DNA from: Metarhizium brunneum
Lineage: Eukaryota; Ascomycota; Sordariomycetes; Hypocreales; Clavicipitaceae
DNA length: 64,000 nucleotides
Assembly: GCF_013426205.1 (NCBI RefSeq)
Contig: NC_089426.1
Span: 3,472,001-3,536,000, forward strand
Direction of reading: 5' to 3'
Below the pieces are notes generated by a model. That model was not told where the DNA came from, did no database searches, and saw only the letters and a list, made by a program, of their open reading frames with translations. Both the position numbers and the translations under genes were made by a program. Every line of letters starts with the position of its first letter. The stretch's first letter is position 1. Of the stretch, positions 61,401 to 64,000 are shown piece by piece.

Positions 61401-62441
61401 GATAATGATATACAGGACTACATTGATCGAGGCGGGCCGTCAAACTTGGCATCCAATCTGCGGGCGATAGCGGCTTTGGAGAAATCTATTAGCAACACTG
61501 AAAAGGACATTGCGGACCTCACTGTTCGAGCAAACAAGTTGAAGCAAGACATTGACAGCGGTGACCGTATGAAGAAGAATATCAGCGACAATCTCCACTA
61601 CCGGAAACATCTGCGACAATTAGAAGTTCTCCGAGGAGAGATTGAAGAACTTGAGGATCGCAACGCTCATGAAGATTACGAACGCCTGCAGAGCGAGGCA
61701 CGCAGCCTCGAGAACCAATCCAACCGCCTTCTTGCCGAACGAGGATCCGTCATGGGCACTATGAAGACCAAGGATGAAGAGCTAGGCAGGCTATTACAAG
61801 AGTGGGAAATGGACTACAAGGGAGCCAAACAGAAATACCGCGAGTCCCATATCCGTGTCGAAACCACCAAAGCCGCCATTGAAGATCTAGCCCAGTGCGG
61901 AGCAGCCGTCGACAAAGCCGTCATGCAATTCCACTCGATGAAGATGGCAGAAGTCAACCGCATTGCAGGCGAACTCTGGCAGTCCACCTACCAAGGCACA
62001 GACATTGACACGATCCTCATTCGCTCCGACAACGAGTCCAACTCGGGCAAGCGCAACTACAACTACCGCCTCTGCATGGTCAAGCAAGACACGGAAATGG
62101 ACATGCGCGGCCGCTGCTCGGCCGGCCAAAAGGTCCTCGCGAGCATCATCATCCGCCTCGCCCTTGCAGAGTCCTTTGGCGTAAACTGCGGGCTGATTGC
62201 CCTTGATGAGCCGACGACAAATTTGGACCGCGACAACATCAAGAGCTTGGCGGAGTCTCTTCACATGATTATCAAGACGAGGCAGGCGCAGAGTAACTTC
62301 CAACTCATTGTGATTACGCACGACGAGGACTTTTTGAGACATATGCGATGTAGTGATTTCTGCGACAGCTTTTTCCGTGTAAAGAGGGACGCGACTCAGA
62401 ATAGCGTGATTGTCAGGGAGAGCATTACCAAGATCTTTTAA
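58439..62441 (+). CDS. rad50: DNA double-strand break repair ATPase Rad50
   Basis: Two exons (58439-58645 and 58725-62441) with a 79-bp intron encode 1307 residues, the normal length. Walker A is GYNGSGKT (G34-T41). The Q-loop region holds [18 protein letters not shown] long coiled coil runs from about residue 180 to 1100 and is interrupted by the zinc hook CLLC (C686, C689). The ABC signature [11 protein letters not shown] and Walker [13 protein letters not shown] (D1230, E1231) lie near the C-terminus, followed by a D-loop and His switch (VITHDED). Rad50 works with Mre11 and Nbs1/Xrs2 in the nucleus to tether and process DNA ends and to activate Tel1 signalling. All catalytic motifs are intact. 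The start gives the conserved [16 protein letters not shown]-terminus. Confidence 0.97.
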
Positions 62442-63043
62442 ATGACTGGTTCTACATTTCAAAGGGGGGGGGGGGCCTATGTAACATGTACATTTCATGA
62501 GCAAAGCTGGGCGTACTAGGCGTTTTGATGGACTGGTTAGGACGAGGACGTGGTACGAGATTGCTGTAGGTCGGGAGATGATTCACGAAGTCGTAAATAT
62601 ACGGCATATGGTGGCACATGCACAGGGCACAAGCAGTGTAAGTGTAAACAAAAAAGGCTAATTAAAAGCGAGTCTTGTCTGCGAGACTTGAGACCTAGAA
62701 TATCTAACTAAAGGCATAGTGATGGTGGTCCCAATTCTGTTCTGCATTTGCGGCAGCACTTGTATCGCATACCAGGCGTAGCGCAATTCAATTTGGGACG
62801 AGGGTTTCAAAATCATGCATTGGCATTATTTGGCCAGCGCTGTAAGGGCCAACGAGTCGCTCTTTCCATAGAAATGACGGCGTATCCTGATCAAGCAGGA
62901 TAATACAAAGCACCAGCAAGGATGTAAAAAAAACAATGCTTTGAACATTCCAAGTGCCTGGTTCAACAAGACTTGACACAACATGTCTCTCTGGGTGAAA
63001 AAAAGAGAGAGAATAAACAAGTAAAGCCGCCGTGCGCCAGTGC
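62442..63043. other. Convergent 3' spacer after rad50
   Basis: A 12-base G run (62464-62475) follows the rad50 stop. The rest is the shared 3' region with the convergent SPRY gene; no gene seen. Confidence 0.5.
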
Positions 63044-64000
63044 CTACGTAGGCTTATACTTCCACTTGGCAGGATCAAAGACGACCTCGATTTCGGCGCT
63101 GTCAAAGACGCCAATGGCGCAGGTCAAGTCGTGGAAGCCTTCCAGCCCCGTCACCGGCAAGTCCTGCTTGGCGTCCGTCTCCTCGTGCAGGTCCCAGCCG
63201 CCGGCGCGGACGCCGTCCCTGGTGAAGAAGACGGACACGTCGGGGCGCGGCGTGCCGGTCGGCGCAAAGGTCATTCCGATCCCCAGCGTCTCGCCCTTGC
63301 GGAACGCGTGCGTGAAGTCCTTGCCGCCCCATCGGTCGTTGATGTACTTGCGGCCGTCGTCTGAGTGGACGGCCAGGCTGCCGCGGTGCCAGCCCGGGAG
63401 GCGGAAGGACGGGTAGGGGAGGGCGGTGAAACCCACGGCTATGGTGTTGTTCTTGTTGCCGCGGCGGACCTTGACCTCGTAGTAAATGGTTTTGGGCTGG
63501 CCGTGGCGCGTGGGGTCGTGCTCGTGGACGAGGTACAGCGGCGGGTAGCCGATGATGCATTTGTCCGGGGCGTTGTTTGATGTCGAGGCCTCCCAGTGGC
63601 CGGGTGCCAGCCAGTTTAGCTTGCCGTTGAAGCCGGCGGGCTCCATGAGGCGGAAGTTGTTTGCGTGGAGGGCCGTCTTGGCCGCGGCGTCGAGATGCAG
63701 GGGCTGGGTGAGAGGATGCTGCGCACACCAGGCCTCGCCGGCTTCTGCTTCTTCCTCCGTAGCATTATTTGTGGGCGAGTAGTCGTGTCCGCTGAAGATG
63801 GCCGGCGGAGGAGGGAAGAGAGACGTGTCGGGCACCACGGCTTGCCAGTCGTGCTCGGCTGTCTTCTGGGACGGAGGGGCCTCGGGAGGAGGGACTGCCC
63901 AGTCCTGGTTAGAAGGAGGCGGTGCGTATCCGGGCTTGTGGTCTGGAGGAGGTCCTGCTGGAGGCGCGAATTCATTCTGGTGATGGGATGGTGGCGGACC
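63044..64000 (-). CDS. SPRY-domain protein, N-terminus beyond the window
   Basis: The frame is open from 64000 down to the stop at 63044, with no start inside the window, so the gene is partial at its 5' end. The visible N-terminal part is Pro-rich (APPAGPPPDHKPGYAPPPS). Then comes a SPRY domain: APDKCIIGYPPLYLVHEHDP, YYEVKVRRGN, NTIAVGFTALPYP, WHRGSLAVHSDDGRKYIND, GETLGIGMTF, DVSVFFTRDG and a closing CAIGVFDSAEIEVVFDPAKWKY. SPRY folds bind protein partners and occur in RanBPM-like, Ssh4/Ear1-like and Ash2-like proteins. The Pro-rich lead could fit a cytosolic adaptor. An Ssh4/Ear1-type ubiquitin adaptor would have a transmembrane segment further upstream, which cannot be seen here. Confidence 0.85.
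   Translation of the reverse strand, partial: GPPPSHHQNEFAPPAGPPPDHKPGYAPPPSNQDWAVPPPEAPPSQKTAEHDWQAVVPDTSLFPPPPAIFSGHDYSPTNNATEEEAEAGEAWCAQHPLTQPLHLDAAAKTALHANNFRLMEPAGFNGKLNWLAPGHWEASTSNNAPDKCIIGYPPLYLVHEHDPTRHGQPKTIYYEVKVRRGNKNNTIAVGFTALPYPSFRLPGWHRGSLAVHSDDGRKYINDRWGGKDFTHAFRKGETLGIGMTFAPTGTPRPDVSVFFTRDGVRAGGWDLHEETDAKQDLPVTGLEGFHDLTCAIGVFDSAEIEVVFDPAKWKYKPT

Noticed and set aside
61887..62504. 205-codon minus-strand frame over the end of rad50
   Set aside because: Shadow of the conserved Rad50 C-terminal ATPase coding sequence.
63102..63975. Long minus-strand frames rich in Arg/Pro over the SPRY gene
   Set aside because: Alternative frames of GC-rich SPRY coding sequence; only one frame carries the domain.
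1..64000. CRISPR arrays, rRNA genes, bacterial operons or ribosome-binding sites
   Set aside because: None seen; the window is eukaryotic with spliced genes.

Overview
This window looks like nuclear DNA of a filamentous ascomycete, most likely a member of the Sordariomycetes and probably of the order Hypocreales. The genes have short introns (about 55-120 bp) with GTAAGT/GTRNGY donors and CTNAY branch points. Several products are typical of that group: a Zn(II)2Cys6 regulator, WC-2, a UPF0658 Golgi protein, a beta-flanking-type protein and an STB6-like protein. An AT-rich transposon island carries the signature of repeat-induced point mutation (RIP). The species cannot be read from the sequence.

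Layout. 1-9.5 kb is gene-poor; the only hint of coding is a decayed FG-GAP-like segment near 7.7-8.6 kb. 9.5-31 kb is the gene-rich left arm: a Zn2Cys6 transcription factor (-), a salicylaldehyde/vanillin-type aldehyde dehydrogenase (+), the mitochondrial chaperone Tim10 (+), an STB6-like Sin3-associated protein (-), the GID E3 ligase subunit Rmd5/Gid2 (+), a multi-spanning UPF0658 Golgi membrane protein (-) and an amidase-signature enzyme (+). A 226-bp foldback element lies at 23.3-23.55 kb.

31-49.8 kb is a transposon island. A hAT transposase relic starts at about 33.3 kb. A complete 7849-bp Ty3/Gypsy chromovirus-type LTR retrotransposon (35163-43011, two 446-bp LTRs) interrupts it, and the last part of the transposase resumes on the far side. 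Nearly all CA/TG dinucleotides in the core have become TA. To the right lie a probable solo LTR, a candidate small secreted-protein gene built of tiny exons, MULE (FAR1-like) transposase pieces and a coiled-coil gene relic that shares a 39-bp repeat with the left edge of the island.

50-64 kb is the gene-rich right arm: a decayed gene ending in a CaaX-like CCVM, a beta-flanking-type protein (-), the blue-light GATA factor WC-2 (-), the DNA-repair ATPase Rad50 (+) and a SPRY-domain protein (-) running off the window edge. These genes are mostly housekeeping and regulatory; I see no biosynthetic cluster. A 9-mer, TACGGAGTA, recurs 14 times in non-coding DNA across the window. The most unusual items are the nested RIP-mutated elements with a mutated target-site duplication, the micro-exon secreted-protein candidate, the foldback element, the TACGGAGTA motif and a conserved membrane-protein gene with no ATG.
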